62,820 bases of DNA from an uncultured Collinsella sp. (GCA_900757205.1 CAAENA010000014.1:1-62820), one strand, 5' to 3'; positions 17,445 to 26,916 are shown, counted from the first letter of the stretch. Numbers and translations: made by a program. The notes: a model not told the origin generated them from the sequence alone.

Positions 17445-17950
17445 GTGCGAAGAAGCCGCCCCGCCTCGCAGGACTGGGGCGTCGCAAGAAACTCGTCGTT
17501 GTCTGTCTGGCTATCGTCTGCGCCCTCATCGCCGTAGGGCTATACGCCTGGCAGTCGCAGCCCGTGCCCGAAGCGGGTGCCTCAGTCACGACGGCAGAGG
17601 GTAAATCGCGACAAGAAATCCAAGATGAGCTCGATGCCATCGTCCGCGACAACATGATGACGATTTCGGTCGCGCCGGTCGCTCAGCTACAGGAGGACGG
17701 CAAGCTGCGCGTCAACGTGCAAAACGTCCAAGACAATAAATTTCCCCAGCGATTCCGCGTCATCCAAAACGACGAGACCATGTACGAATCCGGTGTGGTC
17801 GAGACCGGCAAGACAATCGAGACGTGCCCCGCCGGCGACATCAAAGAAGGCGAGGCATACATCGAGATCCAGGCACTCGATGCCAAGACCCTCGACAGCC
17901 ACGGCAATCCGACACGTGTCAAGGTACGGGTTGAGCAAGCCGAGAACTAG
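17441..17950 (+). CDS. Membrane-anchored extracytoplasmic protein, unknown
   Basis: 169 aa, not recognised. A basic N-terminus (KKPPRLAGLGRRKK) precedes one hydrophobic segment at about residues 21-43, followed by a roughly 125-residue hydrophilic extracytoplasmic part with beta-rich character. Orientation should be N-in. It starts within the stop codon of the previous gene (ATGA), which implies coupling. Context suggests a surface-structure component. Confidence 0.72.
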   Translation: MSAKKPPRLAGLGRRKKLVVVCLAIVCALIAVGLYAWQSQPVPEAGASVTTAEGKSRQEIQDELDAIVRDNMMTISVAPVAQLQEDGKLRVNVQNVQDNKFPQRFRVIQNDETMYESGVVETGKTIETCPAGDIKEGEAYIEIQALDAKTLDSHGNPTRVKVRVEQAEN

Positions 17951-18040
17951 CTTTTTCGGCCGACGCGGCACCGCACGCAATTCACCAGCATTCGTCCAAT
18001 CATCGCGGGGACGGCCCGCGGCGAATAGAAAGGAACGACC

Positions 18041-18640
18041 ATGGACATCACCAGGAACATGAACGGAGCCAGAGCGCTCGTCGTGGGCGCAGGGCTCGCG
18101 CTCGCGCTCGCAATGGGCGCCGCCCCGACGCCAGCTCTGGCAGCCGGGCGCGTTGGAACCACGAAAGTAATGGTCAGGACCGAGATCGACAACGTAGAGT
18201 TCAAAGTTCCGACGGTTATTCCCTTCGTCGCCAAGGCCGACGGCACGCTTCAGGGCCCCTCAGAAGACGCGACCACCATCGACAATCATTCGGCCTACGG
18301 CATCCATGTCACCAACATGAAGATCGACGCCATGAACACCTGGACCATTGCCGCCGACGCCAAGGCCGGAACCGCGCAGAATTCCATCGACTTTAAGGTC
18401 GGCCCCGACGGCGCACTCCAGAACGCCAGCGCCGCAATGCAGGAGACGGGCCTCGATCTTTCCAAGAATGCAGCCTTCGACATGGGCTACCAGGGCATTG
18501 CCGGCGGCACGGACAAAATTAAGCTCAAGACAAGCGGAAACGTCGCCCGCGTCACGCGCGACATCTTCCGCGTAACCGGCGAAGGCGATCAGGTTGCAAC
18601 GATCACCTGGACGGTCGAGCCCGGTGCGCACACGGCATAA
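18041..18640 (+). CDS. Secreted protein, possible surface or adhesin subunit
   Basis: 199 aa. Clear signal peptide (hydrophobic residues about 12-28, cleavage probable after APTPALA). The mature part is small, Gly/Ala/Thr-rich and predicted beta-rich, with the ending ATITWTVEPGAHTA resembling small WxL-like or spore-coat-like secreted proteins. I cannot assign a family. AAAGGAACGACC precedes the ATG. Its last 17 nt overlap the next gene. Confidence 0.72.
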   Translation: MDITRNMNGARALVVGAGLALALAMGAAPTPALAAGRVGTTKVMVRTEIDNVEFKVPTVIPFVAKADGTLQGPSEDATTIDNHSAYGIHVTNMKIDAMNTWTIAADAKAGTAQNSIDFKVGPDGALQNASAAMQETGLDLSKNAAFDMGYQGIAGGTDKIKLKTSGNVARVTRDIFRVTGEGDQVATITWTVEPGAHTA

Positions 18641-18905
18641 GGCCGTCGCCCTGGCCGCCGCCGTCAGTATCCTAGCGTTTGGGCCAGCCATGGCCTTTGC
18701 CCAGCAAGAACAGGCGCAGGCCGCCACGCAGGTGACGGTCGACCTCTCGGAGCTCGACCGCGGCAACTGCAAGGAACCGTTGGCACAGACAGACGACAGA
18801 CGATGGCTCTTGGCAGCAGGCGCCACGGCAGCAGGCGCGGGAACCGCCGGCCTCGGTCTGCACATCAAACGCAGCCAGAAACGAAACACGGACAGGCCGC
18901 ACTAA
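18624..18905 (+). CDS. Small secreted or anchored protein with sorting-signal-like tail
   Basis: About 93 aa from a GTG at 18624, overlapping the previous gene. Signal peptide (AVALAAAVSILAFGPAMAFA), then a short mature region containing DLSELDRGNC. The tail reads like a cell-wall sorting signal: LAQTDD, a hydrophobic segment (LLAAGATAAGAGTAGLGL) and a basic end (KRSQKR). LAQTDD resembles the LAxTG motif of class E sortases but has Asp where Gly is expected. The start is uncertain because no clear ribosome site precedes it. Confidence 0.6.
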   Translation: MRTRHKAVALAAAVSILAFGPAMAFAQQEQAQAATQVTVDLSELDRGNCKEPLAQTDDRRWLLAAGATAAGAGTAGLGLHIKRSQKRNTDRPH

Positions 18906-18923
18906 ATTAGCTAAGGAGACCCC

Positions 18924-20354
18924 ATGGCATCGAAGAACCTTTTGCCCGTCGTCGCACTCTGCGGCGCGCTCGCAACCGGAACGCCTGTCGCCGCTTGGGC
19001 GACTCCCGTCATGGCAGACTCCTTACCAGCAGCCCTAAGCTCCGCACCAAATCCGTCGAGCGCCATTGCGTGCAAGCGTTTTTCGTTCGCACAGGCCGCA
19101 ATCTCAACCTCGGGATGCCTTCGTCGTAATACGGACGGCTCGATAGTCGTGGATATCAATCGTTCGAACAAGGCAAACGGCTCCCAGGCGGGGTGCGCCG
19201 TCTGCACGTGGCGCTCGATTGTGCTCGATGCAGATGGCGATCCGTGCGATTTGGGGTTGCGCATCGATATCGCTTCGGTCGATGACTCGGCGAACGGAGC
19301 GAAGGTCGCCTTCGACGGTGCGTTTTTCGAGAAAGGAGGCGGTATATGTCTGGGCTGCGCCGCCGCGAATGCAGACGATGTGCAGCCCACCCTCTCATTC
19401 ACGGCATCGCTGCGGCTGACCAAGGCGGGCACCGATGCCATCGCGGCGGGAGAAGCATCCCTGCTGTTCTACGCCGCCAGTACCGAAGACACAGACATTC
19501 ATTTCGAGAAGCCGGCCGGATCGCTCAGCCTTACGCGCGGGACGGAGGCAGGCCCTATTGCGATCGATACCCACACGCTAGGCAGGCAACGCATTCTTGC
19601 CGACCCGGCGCTTCTCGAAATGGAGTGGAACGGATCCGGAGCCATCGGAATTCTTCCCTCCGCGCTTGACGCCAAGACGCTCCCCTCAAACGACGAATCC
19701 ATCAACGCAACCATACAAGAAGAGAGCGCAGACAAAGAAGCAGGTGCGGGCGACACGCCGTCGCCGACAAACAGCATCCCAGCTTCTCTCGAAGCACCGA
19801 ATGAGCCCGCTAACGATCCAAACGATTCCGAGCTCGCAGACAGTCTGGGGCTTGCTGATCCTCAAGAGATCGATGAAGGCAACTGCTGCGTGCTTGCCGC
19901 GCTCGACCACACAGAGGTCATCGACGCTGCGAGCATCGAAGTTGCCACCGCCAATCAGCCCGTCCGCAAGTCGGCCATCATCGCATTTCCCGAATCCATC
20001 GAAGTCGTCTTTTTGCCATCGGGCGAGGTCGTGGCCCCAACACTGCTCACCCTGTTGGGCGCCAAGAATACTCGAAACGAAATTAAAAAGGTCACGGTTG
20101 TCGACCCTGCAACCACCGCTAAACTGCGTCTATACGCCGTTGCCCCAGACGGAGGCAAGACCTTGGAATTCGATGGCGACACACTCCTAGCCTGGCGACG
20201 TCTGGACATTATGCAAGACGTCTCGTATCAGATCGAACTCGAAGGGTTTGATCGTGCCCGCGATGCCAATATCATCGCCGCGGCTATTGAATCCCCACAG
20301 CGGCTTATGACACTGCGCTTTGACTACTATCCCTATGTCCCGACAACCACCTGA
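18924..20354 (+). CDS. Large secreted protein, unknown
   Basis: 476 aa with a signal peptide (hydrophobic core about residues 6-24, cleavage probably near AWATPVMA). The mature part has two cysteine pairs (CAVC and CLGC), an acidic Ser/Pro/Glu linker at about residues 255-310, and a C-terminal domain that begins soon after IDEGNC. The DxGNC string also occurs in the small protein encoded just upstream (LDRGNC). No LPxTG-like tail or membrane anchor is seen, so it may be held by partners. AAGGAG lies 5 nt before the ATG. It ends the cluster; I do not recognise a family. Confidence 0.75.
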   Translation: MASKNLLPVVALCGALATGTPVAAWATPVMADSLPAALSSAPNPSSAIACKRFSFAQAAISTSGCLRRNTDGSIVVDINRSNKANGSQAGCAVCTWRSIVLDADGDPCDLGLRIDIASVDDSANGAKVAFDGAFFEKGGGICLGCAAANADDVQPTLSFTASLRLTKAGTDAIAAGEASLLFYAASTEDTDIHFEKPAGSLSLTRGTEAGPIAIDTHTLGRQRILADPALLEMEWNGSGAIGILPSALDAKTLPSNDESINATIQEESADKEAGAGDTPSPTNSIPASLEAPNEPANDPNDSELADSLGLADPQEIDEGNCCVLAALDHTEVIDAASIEVATANQPVRKSAIIAFPESIEVVFLPSGEVVAPTLLTLLGAKNTRNEIKKVTVVDPATTAKLRLYAVAPDGGKTLEFDGDTLLAWRRLDIMQDVSYQIELEGFDRARDANIIAAAIESPQRLMTLRFDYYPYVPTTT

Positions 20355-20472
20355 GGCTTAAATGCTGCGCATCATTCCTAATACCACTTATATAACGTAT
20401 TAGATGAGTCGCGATGTGCCTCGCATTTCGTTCTGCTACGATTGCCACGTTGGCATCAATACAGGAGGGCTC

Positions 20473-21189
20473 ATGCCGGGCTTGGGAACAATCATCAACG
20501 TTGCGCTTTTAGTTGCGGGCGGTCTTTTGGGATTAGCGGGCGGCCGCTTCATTACACCGCGCATCCAAGACACGCTCATGAAAGCATCGGGGCTGTGCGT
20601 CCTGTTTATCGGCCTGGGCGGCACCATGCAAAAGATGCTCATCATCGATGGAAAGGCGCTAGCGACCACCGGTACCACCATGCTCATCGTCTCATTTGCG
20701 CTCGGTTCGCTCATCGGCGAGGCCATCAACTTGGAGGCCTCCATCGAGAACCTTGGCGAATGGCTCAAGCGCAAGACTGGCAGTGAGGGCGATAACGAGT
20801 TCACCAACGCTTTTGTCTCGACTTCACTCACCGTGTGCATCGGCGCCATGGCCATTGTGGGATCGATCCAGGACGGCCTGCTCGGCGACTGGTCAACGCT
20901 TGCCCTCAAGGGCGCACTGGACTGCATCATCGTCTGCACCATGACGGCCTCGCTTGGCCGCGGCTGCATCTTCTCCGCCCTGCCCGTCGCCGTGTTCCAG
21001 GGGACGATCACGTTGTTTGCCGGCGCGCTCTCCCCCATCATGACCACAGCAGCCCTCAACAGCCTTTCGCTCGTAGGCTCCATGCTCATCTTCTGCGTCG
21101 GCGTCAACCTCATCCGTCCTCAGACCTTCCGCACGGCCAATATGCTTCCCTCCGTCGTCATCGCCGTCATATACGCCCTCCTGTTCTAA
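20473..21189 (+). CDS. DUF554 family membrane protein
   Basis: 238 aa with about seven hydrophobic segments and the N-terminal pattern MPGLGTIINVALLVAGGLLG typical of DUF554 (YqgA/YdfK). The family is widespread in bacteria, probably a transporter or channel, with no established substrate. The start at 20473 is preferred over an upstream in-frame ATG because GGAGGG lies 2-3 nt before it and the shorter N-terminus matches the family. Monocistronic. Confidence 0.86.
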   Translation: MPGLGTIINVALLVAGGLLGLAGGRFITPRIQDTLMKASGLCVLFIGLGGTMQKMLIIDGKALATTGTTMLIVSFALGSLIGEAINLEASIENLGEWLKRKTGSEGDNEFTNAFVSTSLTVCIGAMAIVGSIQDGLLGDWSTLALKGALDCIIVCTMTASLGRGCIFSALPVAVFQGTITLFAGALSPIMTTAALNSLSLVGSMLIFCVGVNLIRPQTFRTANMLPSVVIAVIYALLF

Positions 21190-21276
21190 ATCTATCAACG
21201 CAGCGGTATCTCGAACATCTGTTTGATGCTGTGCTATGATATGAGGTCACCGTAGCTGCGTTCGAGAGGAGGAGCG

Positions 21277-23031
21277 GTGGCCGACCAGGACATCAAGATG
21301 CTCATCGAGCGCATTATGGCCGAGGCCCGGACCCATCAGTCCGCCCGCTTCTCAAACGAAACCTACGCAGACGAGCCGATTCTCAAAACCGGCCGACAGA
21401 TGCAGAATTTCCTCCCCGACCAGTACCGTAAAATGCGCGAGATATCGCGCTGGCAGGATGACCCCAAGGGCGGTGCGGGCCGCTGGCTTTCGGAAGCCGA
21501 GCTTTTTTACCGCCAGGGCCTGCTGATGGCCGGCTTTGAGGACGACTGTCCCTACAACGGCACCTTTAAGTCGTACTTTCCCACCTACAACGCCATGAGC
21601 GACCGGCAACTGCGCGGCTACTTTACCTGGCGTGCCCAAGTGCGCCGCGGAACCGTCGAGGAAACGTCTACGTCCTTTGCCTTTCTGTATCTCTATGAGC
21701 TGATCTGCGGCATTGGCGTAGATAATCCACTCGATGGTTTTAACAAGATCAAGGCTTTTTGGGATGTCTATCGCGCCTTCGAGCCCGGCATCGACCGGTT
21801 TGCGCGCGTGTGGCTGCAAGATTACGCCGTGTTCCACGGGCTCGACCCCAAGCTGCTTCGCGACTCTAAAACCGTCATGTTCGATAACGCCCTTATCGAA
21901 CTGCGGCGCGCGGCACGAGACCTTGTACCGGCACCGTCCGGCCAGACCCCTAAGCGTCGCAAAACCTCCGAGCCCACGCTCCCCCTTCCGCCCGATGAGG
22001 TGCGCGAGGAGCGACTCATGGCCGCCATCAACGCCCTCTCCACGTACAACCTAAGTAGCTCGCGGCTCGACCGCAGCCACCACCGCGATCTGCGCCACGT
22101 GGCGTGCGCCGTGTATGTCCGCATGGCGCGCTACTATGACACGCACCGAAAGACCGGCATCGTGGCAAGTTTATTTGGGGAGGAGACGGCAATGCCCTAC
22201 ACCATGTTTGCCTCGGCCGTATTCTTTGCGCCCGAGCGCCACGAGGACTGCGAATACCGTCTGGACCCCATCCATATCTACCGTTGCCAAAACGGTTTTT
22301 GGGAATGCATGCGGATTCACGGCAGCAGACAAAAGAGCAGCAAACTTGGCGAGATGATGCGCGCCTGCGACCAACGCCTGCGCCTGGCCCTGGACCCCGC
22401 CCATCCCCTGAAGGAAGAAAAGGTCCCCAAATATCTGGCCAAGATTATCGATGACGAGATTGTGGCATGGCTTTCGTGGGACGCCGCACACCAGCCCGTC
22501 AAGATCGATATCGATTTGAGCCAGCTGGGGCACATTCGGAGTGCTGCCGCACAAACGCGCGAAGCGCTTTTGATCGACGAGGAACGCGAGGACGGCGCGT
22601 CCGCAGAAGCCGAGGCAGCGGACTCAGGGCAACCGGAAGCCGAGCCCGTAGCCGACGCGATGGTCGAGGCGGTCGCGGCGGCCGCAGGGCAGGACGAGTC
22701 CGACGAGCCAACCATATCCACCGAACAGTTTGGTGTCGTGGCACCGCTTCTCGCGCCGACGCCCGCGTTCGCAGCTGCTACGCCCGCTGACGCCACAAAC
22801 GAACTCGCGCCCGCCGCAAACGCCTATCTCCGCGCTCTGCTCGAGCACAACGCAGTACAGGCGGAATCGGCGGTAGTGCAATCGGAGCAGAGCGAGGACA
22901 TGCTCGTCGATACCATCAACGAGGCGCTCTTTGACCTGGTGGGCGACACCGTAATTGAATTTAGCGCAGCAGGGCCGCAGATTATCGAGGACTACGAAGC
23001 AGACGTGAGAGGATACCTAGACCATGAGTGA
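21277..23031 (+). CDS. TerB_N/TerB_C domain protein
   Basis: 584 aa. The N-terminal part (about residues 25-215, containing WLSEAELFYRQG and a PYNGTFKSYFPTY-like region) matches TerB_N as I know it. The C-terminal end (DTINEALFDLVGDTVIEF then PQIIEDYEADVRGYL) matches TerB_C. Between them lie a basic linker near 225-245 and an Ala/Glu-rich low-complexity stretch at about 435-530. TerB-type domains occur in tellurite and stress systems and in predicted DNA-processing operons. The GTG start has AGGAGGAG upstream; a TATGAT box near 21235 may be the -10. It overlaps the next gene by 8 nt and is the first member of a three-gene operon. Confidence 0.82.
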   Translation: MADQDIKMLIERIMAEARTHQSARFSNETYADEPILKTGRQMQNFLPDQYRKMREISRWQDDPKGGAGRWLSEAELFYRQGLLMAGFEDDCPYNGTFKSYFPTYNAMSDRQLRGYFTWRAQVRRGTVEETSTSFAFLYLYELICGIGVDNPLDGFNKIKAFWDVYRAFEPGIDRFARVWLQDYAVFHGLDPKLLRDSKTVMFDNALIELRRAARDLVPAPSGQTPKRRKTSEPTLPLPPDEVREERLMAAINALSTYNLSSSRLDRSHHRDLRHVACAVYVRMARYYDTHRKTGIVASLFGEETAMPYTMFASAVFFAPERHEDCEYRLDPIHIYRCQNGFWECMRIHGSRQKSSKLGEMMRACDQRLRLALDPAHPLKEEKVPKYLAKIIDDEIVAWLSWDAAHQPVKIDIDLSQLGHIRSAAAQTREALLIDEEREDGASAEAEAADSGQPEAEPVADAMVEAVAAAAGQDESDEPTISTEQFGVVAPLLAPTPAFAAATPADATNELAPAANAYLRALLEHNAVQAESAVVQSEQSEDMLVDTINEALFDLVGDTVIEFSAAGPQIIEDYEADVRGYLDHE

Positions 23032-24328
23032 TACCGCATCCGCAGCACCTCGCGTGCCCAAGCGCGTCGCTGCCGTCATTCTCAACTCGCTCAAGGGCGG
23101 CGTGGTCCCGCGCATCGGCCTTCCTTACATCACCGTAGGGCGCGAGGTCGAGATCCGCGCCCTGCTCACCGATCTGAGTCTCATCGCCGACGGTGGCGCG
23201 AGCTTCCGCTTTCTGGTCGGTCGTTACGGCGCCGGCAAGAGCTTTTTGCTCCAGACTATCCGCACGCACGCCATGGGCGAGGGGTTCGTCGTCGCTGATG
23301 CCGACCTGTCGCCCGAGCGCCGCCTGCAGGGCGGTCAGGGACAGGGCCTTGCCACCTACCGCGAGCTCATCCGCAATATATCGACCAAGACGCGCCCCGA
23401 GGGCGGTGCGCTCAACCTTATTCTGGATCGCTGGGTCGCCTCGTGTGCCGACGTCGACGAGTCGGTCGTCAATGCCCAACTGGCCCCGCTCGAGGAGATG
23501 GTCCACGGCTTCGACTTCACCCGCATGCTCCGCCGCTATCGCATGGCCGCATCCGGGGGCGACGAAGAGACCATGAGCCGCGTGACCAAATGGATTCGCG
23601 GCGAATACCGCACCAAGAGCGAGGCACGCGCCGAGCTGGGCTCCTCGACCATCATCAGCGATGACGACTGGTACGACTACGTTAAGCTCATTGCGCGCTT
23701 TTTGGTTTGCAGTGGCTACAAGGGCATGCTGGTGCTCATCGACGAGCTCGTGAATCTGTATAAGATTCCCAACGCCATCACGCGCCAATACAACTACGAG
23801 AAGATCCTGACTATGTACAACGACACGCTCCAGGGCAAGGCGCAGTACCTGGGCATGATCATGGGCGGCACGCCAACCTCCATCGAAGACCGCCGCCGCG
23901 GCGTGTTCTCCTACGAGGCCCTGCGCAGCCGACTCGCTCAGGGCCGCTTTGCGCGCGAAGACCTTAAGGACATGCTCGCGCCCATCATCCGCCTGCAGCC
24001 ACTCACCTACGAGGAGCTACTGGTGCTCATCGAAAAACTCATGCAGATCCATGCCGGCTACTTTGGCTGGACGCCCACGCTTGCCGAAAACGACTTGGTG
24101 GACTTTCTCAAGATTGAGTTCGGCCGCGTGGGAACCGATACGCACTTGACGCCGCGTGAGGTTATCCGTGACTTTATCGAGCTGCTCGATATCCTGTGTC
24201 AGAACCCCGATGCAAATGTGGCCGAGCTGCTGCAAAGCGTCGGCGGCGACGCGCTGGCGCCGGCAGCCGCAACAGGCGACACCGGCACCGCAGGCGGCGA
24301 CCGCAACTTCGCCGAGTTCACCATCTAA
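23024..24328 (+). CDS. BrxD-like P-loop ATPase (DUF2791)
   Basis: 434 aa. Walker A VGRYGAGKSF is near residues 64-73 and Walker B GMLVLIDELVNLYK near 235-250. The overall pattern, from the opening NSLKGGVVPRIGLPYITVGRE through the QTIRTHAMGEGFVVADADLSPERRL region, matches the ATP-binding DUF2791 family that includes BrxD of type 2 BREX. It probably acts as an ATPase on DNA or as a switch for its partners. Start codon overlap with the TerB gene and the helicase following within 120 nt indicate one functional unit. A 12-bp-arm hairpin begins at its stop codon. Confidence 0.85.
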   Translation: MSDTASAAPRVPKRVAAVILNSLKGGVVPRIGLPYITVGREVEIRALLTDLSLIADGGASFRFLVGRYGAGKSFLLQTIRTHAMGEGFVVADADLSPERRLQGGQGQGLATYRELIRNISTKTRPEGGALNLILDRWVASCADVDESVVNAQLAPLEEMVHGFDFTRMLRRYRMAASGGDEETMSRVTKWIRGEYRTKSEARAELGSSTIISDDDWYDYVKLIARFLVCSGYKGMLVLIDELVNLYKIPNAITRQYNYEKILTMYNDTLQGKAQYLGMIMGGTPTSIEDRRRGVFSYEALRSRLAQGRFAREDLKDMLAPIIRLQPLTYEELLVLIEKLMQIHAGYFGWTPTLAENDLVDFLKIEFGRVGTDTHLTPREVIRDFIELLDILCQNPDANVAELLQSVGGDALAPAAATGDTGTAGGDRNFAEFTI

Positions 24329-24363
24329 CCTACCAAAAAGGGACAGGTTTATTTTGGCAGGTT
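24327..24363 (+). repeat. Hairpin with GGGACAGG loop overlapping the ATPase stop codon
   Basis: AACCTACCAAAA (24327-24338) pairs with TTTTGGCAGGTT (24352-24363) with one mismatch. The loop contains GGGACAGG. The TAA stop of the ATPase gene (24326-24328) runs into the left arm. It resembles the hairpin at 38436-38472 in loop sequence though not in arms. It is not a standard terminator, as no T-run follows. Confidence 0.55.
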
Positions 24364-24444
24364 TTATCTGGGCAAACGTTGAAGCAGTAATGCAGCAAGC
24401 CGTTGCCAGCCGCGTTGAGAGATTCGTTGTTGAAAGGAGGCCCC

Positions 24445-26889
24445 GTGAACGCCTTTGACCGCTACGCCCCGTTTATCCAAGACTTCATCTACTCCCACGA
24501 TTGGGAGAGCCTACGCTCTATCCAGGTTGCAGCAGCTGATGCCATCTTTAACACGCAAGATAATGTGCTCCTGACGGCATCCACGGCTTCCGGCAAAACC
24601 GAGGCAGCCTTCTTTCCCATCCTGACCGAGTTTTGGGAGAACCCGCCCGCAAGCGTGGGCGCCCTCTACATTGGCCCCCTCAAGGCGCTCATCAACGACC
24701 AATTCGTCCGCCTCAACGACCTGTGCGAAGAAGCCGATATCCCCGTCTGGCACTGGCATGGCGATGTCTCGCAATCACACAAGGCCAAACTCATCAAAAA
24801 ACCGAGCGGCATCCTACAGATTACGCCCGAGTCGCTCGAGGCGCTCCTGATCCATAAGCACATGGCGATCCCGCGCATGTTTTGCGACCTGCGCTATGTG
24901 GTTATCGACGAAGTCCATTCGCTCATGCGCGGCGACCGCGGCGGGCAGACGCTCTGTCTTATCGAGCGCCTCTCGCGCATGGCAGGCGTGCAGCCCCGCC
25001 GCATTGGCCTTTCGGCCACCATCGGCGACCCCGAGCGCACGGGCGCCTTTCTCTCGCAGGGAACGGGGCGCGACTGCGTTATCCCCCGCTTTGAGGAACC
25101 GCGCCGCGTGTGGCGCATCTCCATGGAGCACTTCTACAACTCGGGCCCCCAGGCTCAGCAACGAGGATTCGTAGGCACAGGTCCACAAGAAGCCGAGGTG
25201 CTTGCTTGCGAGCGTATTGAGACGGCGGCGCCCGCGGCGCTGCCCGCATCCGGACAAGACATGTGCCACAGCGGACGGCTTACACAGGAAGAACACCGTC
25301 AACGTCGTGAGCAGGCGCGGGGCAAGGCCGCTCCCAAAGACCGTCGCACTTCCTCGGCCCCCGAGGGCGAAGTCGACATCCCACGAGCGACCGAGCAGGC
25401 GCTTCTCAACCCCACCGACACGGCGCCCGACAACGCCGACCCCGGCATGGGCTATATCTTTGAGCATACGCGCGGCCGCAAATGCCTGGTCTTTGCCAAC
25501 TCGCGCGAGGAGGCAGAGGCCGTGTGCTCCATGCTGCGCAGCTACTGCGAGAGCCGGCACGAGCCCGACCGTTTTCTCATCCATCACGGCAATCTTTCGG
25601 CATCGCTACGCGAGACGGCCGAGGAGCTCATGCGCGACGAGGAGCAGACGCAGACAACCGTCACCACCTCTACGTTGGAGCTCGGTATCGATATCGGCCG
25701 CCTGGAGCGCGCCTTCCAGATTGACGCGCCGTTTACCGTTAGCTCCTTTTTGCAGCGCATGGGGCGCACGGGCCGTCGCGATCTTCCGCCCGAGATGTGG
25801 TTTGTCATGCGCGAGGAAGAGCCCGAGCCGCGCACGATGATGCCCGAAACCATTCCCTGGAAGCTCCTGCAGGGTATCGCGCTCGTACAACTCTATCGCG
25901 AGGAAAAGTGGGTCGAGCCACCCGAGCTTGATCGTCTCCCCTACAGCCTGCTCTATCACCAGACTATGTCGACCCTCGCCAGCACCGGCGAGCTCACGCC
26001 GGCCGAACTTGCCCAGCGCGTGCTCACGCTCAGCTATTTCCACCGTGTCTCGGCAGACGATTACCGCGTGCTGCTACGTCACCTCATTAAGATCGACCAT
26101 ATCCAGGTCACCGAAGGTGGCGGGCTCATCGTGGGTCTCGCGGGCGAGCGCATCATCAACAACTTTAAGTTCTACGCCGTGTTCCAGGAAAACGAGGAGT
26201 TTACCGTCCGGAGCGAATCGGCCGAGCTGGGCACGATCGTTAATCCGCCCCCGCCCGGTGAGCGCATCGCCATCGCCGGACACTGCTGGATTGTCGAGGA
26301 AGTGGACTGGAAGCGCCACACTGTCTTTGCCACGCAGGTCAAGGGCCGGGTGCCGGCCTACTTTGGCGACTGCCCCGGCGACATTAACACGCATGTGCTC
26401 GAGCGCATGCGCAAGGCGCTCAACGAGCACGCGACATATCCGTACCTTATGGGTAACGCACGGGCCCGCTTGGCGCAGGCTCGTCATACGGCCGAGATTT
26501 CGGTGGCGGGAACCAAGCCGCTCATTAACCTGGGCGGCGATACCTGGGTGCTCTTCCCCTGGCTGGGCAGCTACGCCTTTTTGGCGCTCGAGCGCATGCT
26601 CAAGATTAAATGTGCCGCGGAGCTGGGCCTTCGCGGGCTCGATCCGTCACGCCCGTACTTTATGCAGTTTAAGATGAAGGCCGATGAGGAGACGTTCTTT
26701 GAGGTGCTCGCCGCCGAGGCCGAGAAGGACTTCGATCCCATCGAGCTCGTCTATCCTGGCGAGGTGCCTTACTTTGACCGCTACGACGAGTTTGTTCCCG
26801 AAGAGCTCGTGCGCAAGGGCTTTGCCGAAGGCGTGCTCGACATCGAGGGTATGAAGCAGCGCGTTCTCGGCTGGCGCGACCACGCCTAA
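24445..26889 (+). CDS. Lhr-like superfamily 2 helicase (BrxHI-like)
   Basis: 814 aa. SF2 motifs are intact: I (STASGKTEA, about residues 45-53), II DEVH (VVIDEVHS), III SAT (GLSATIGDP) and VI QRMGRTGRR near 440. The long region after the helicase core resembles Lhr-type proteins, with a winged-helix and DUF1998-like part. An Ala/Gly/Arg-rich insert lies at about 255-325. The GTG at 24445 is chosen because AAAGGAGG is ideally spaced 4 nt before it. It should be a 3'-to-5' DNA helicase or translocase. With the TerB and ATPase genes upstream it forms a compact triad; no PglX methylase, PglZ or nuclease gene is adjacent. Confidence 0.88.
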   Translation: MNAFDRYAPFIQDFIYSHDWESLRSIQVAAADAIFNTQDNVLLTASTASGKTEAAFFPILTEFWENPPASVGALYIGPLKALINDQFVRLNDLCEEADIPVWHWHGDVSQSHKAKLIKKPSGILQITPESLEALLIHKHMAIPRMFCDLRYVVIDEVHSLMRGDRGGQTLCLIERLSRMAGVQPRRIGLSATIGDPERTGAFLSQGTGRDCVIPRFEEPRRVWRISMEHFYNSGPQAQQRGFVGTGPQEAEVLACERIETAAPAALPASGQDMCHSGRLTQEEHRQRREQARGKAAPKDRRTSSAPEGEVDIPRATEQALLNPTDTAPDNADPGMGYIFEHTRGRKCLVFANSREEAEAVCSMLRSYCESRHEPDRFLIHHGNLSASLRETAEELMRDEEQTQTTVTTSTLELGIDIGRLERAFQIDAPFTVSSFLQRMGRTGRRDLPPEMWFVMREEEPEPRTMMPETIPWKLLQGIALVQLYREEKWVEPPELDRLPYSLLYHQTMSTLASTGELTPAELAQRVLTLSYFHRVSADDYRVLLRHLIKIDHIQVTEGGGLIVGLAGERIINNFKFYAVFQENEEFTVRSESAELGTIVNPPPPGERIAIAGHCWIVEEVDWKRHTVFATQVKGRVPAYFGDCPGDINTHVLERMRKALNEHATYPYLMGNARARLAQARHTAEISVAGTKPLINLGGDTWVLFPWLGSYAFLALERMLKIKCAAELGLRGLDPSRPYFMQFKMKADEETFFEVLAAEAEKDFDPIELVYPGEVPYFDRYDEFVPEELVRKGFAEGVLDIEGMKQRVLGWRDHA

Positions 26890-26916
26890 GACCAGTCTTT
26901 TTTGGGACGGGGAGAC

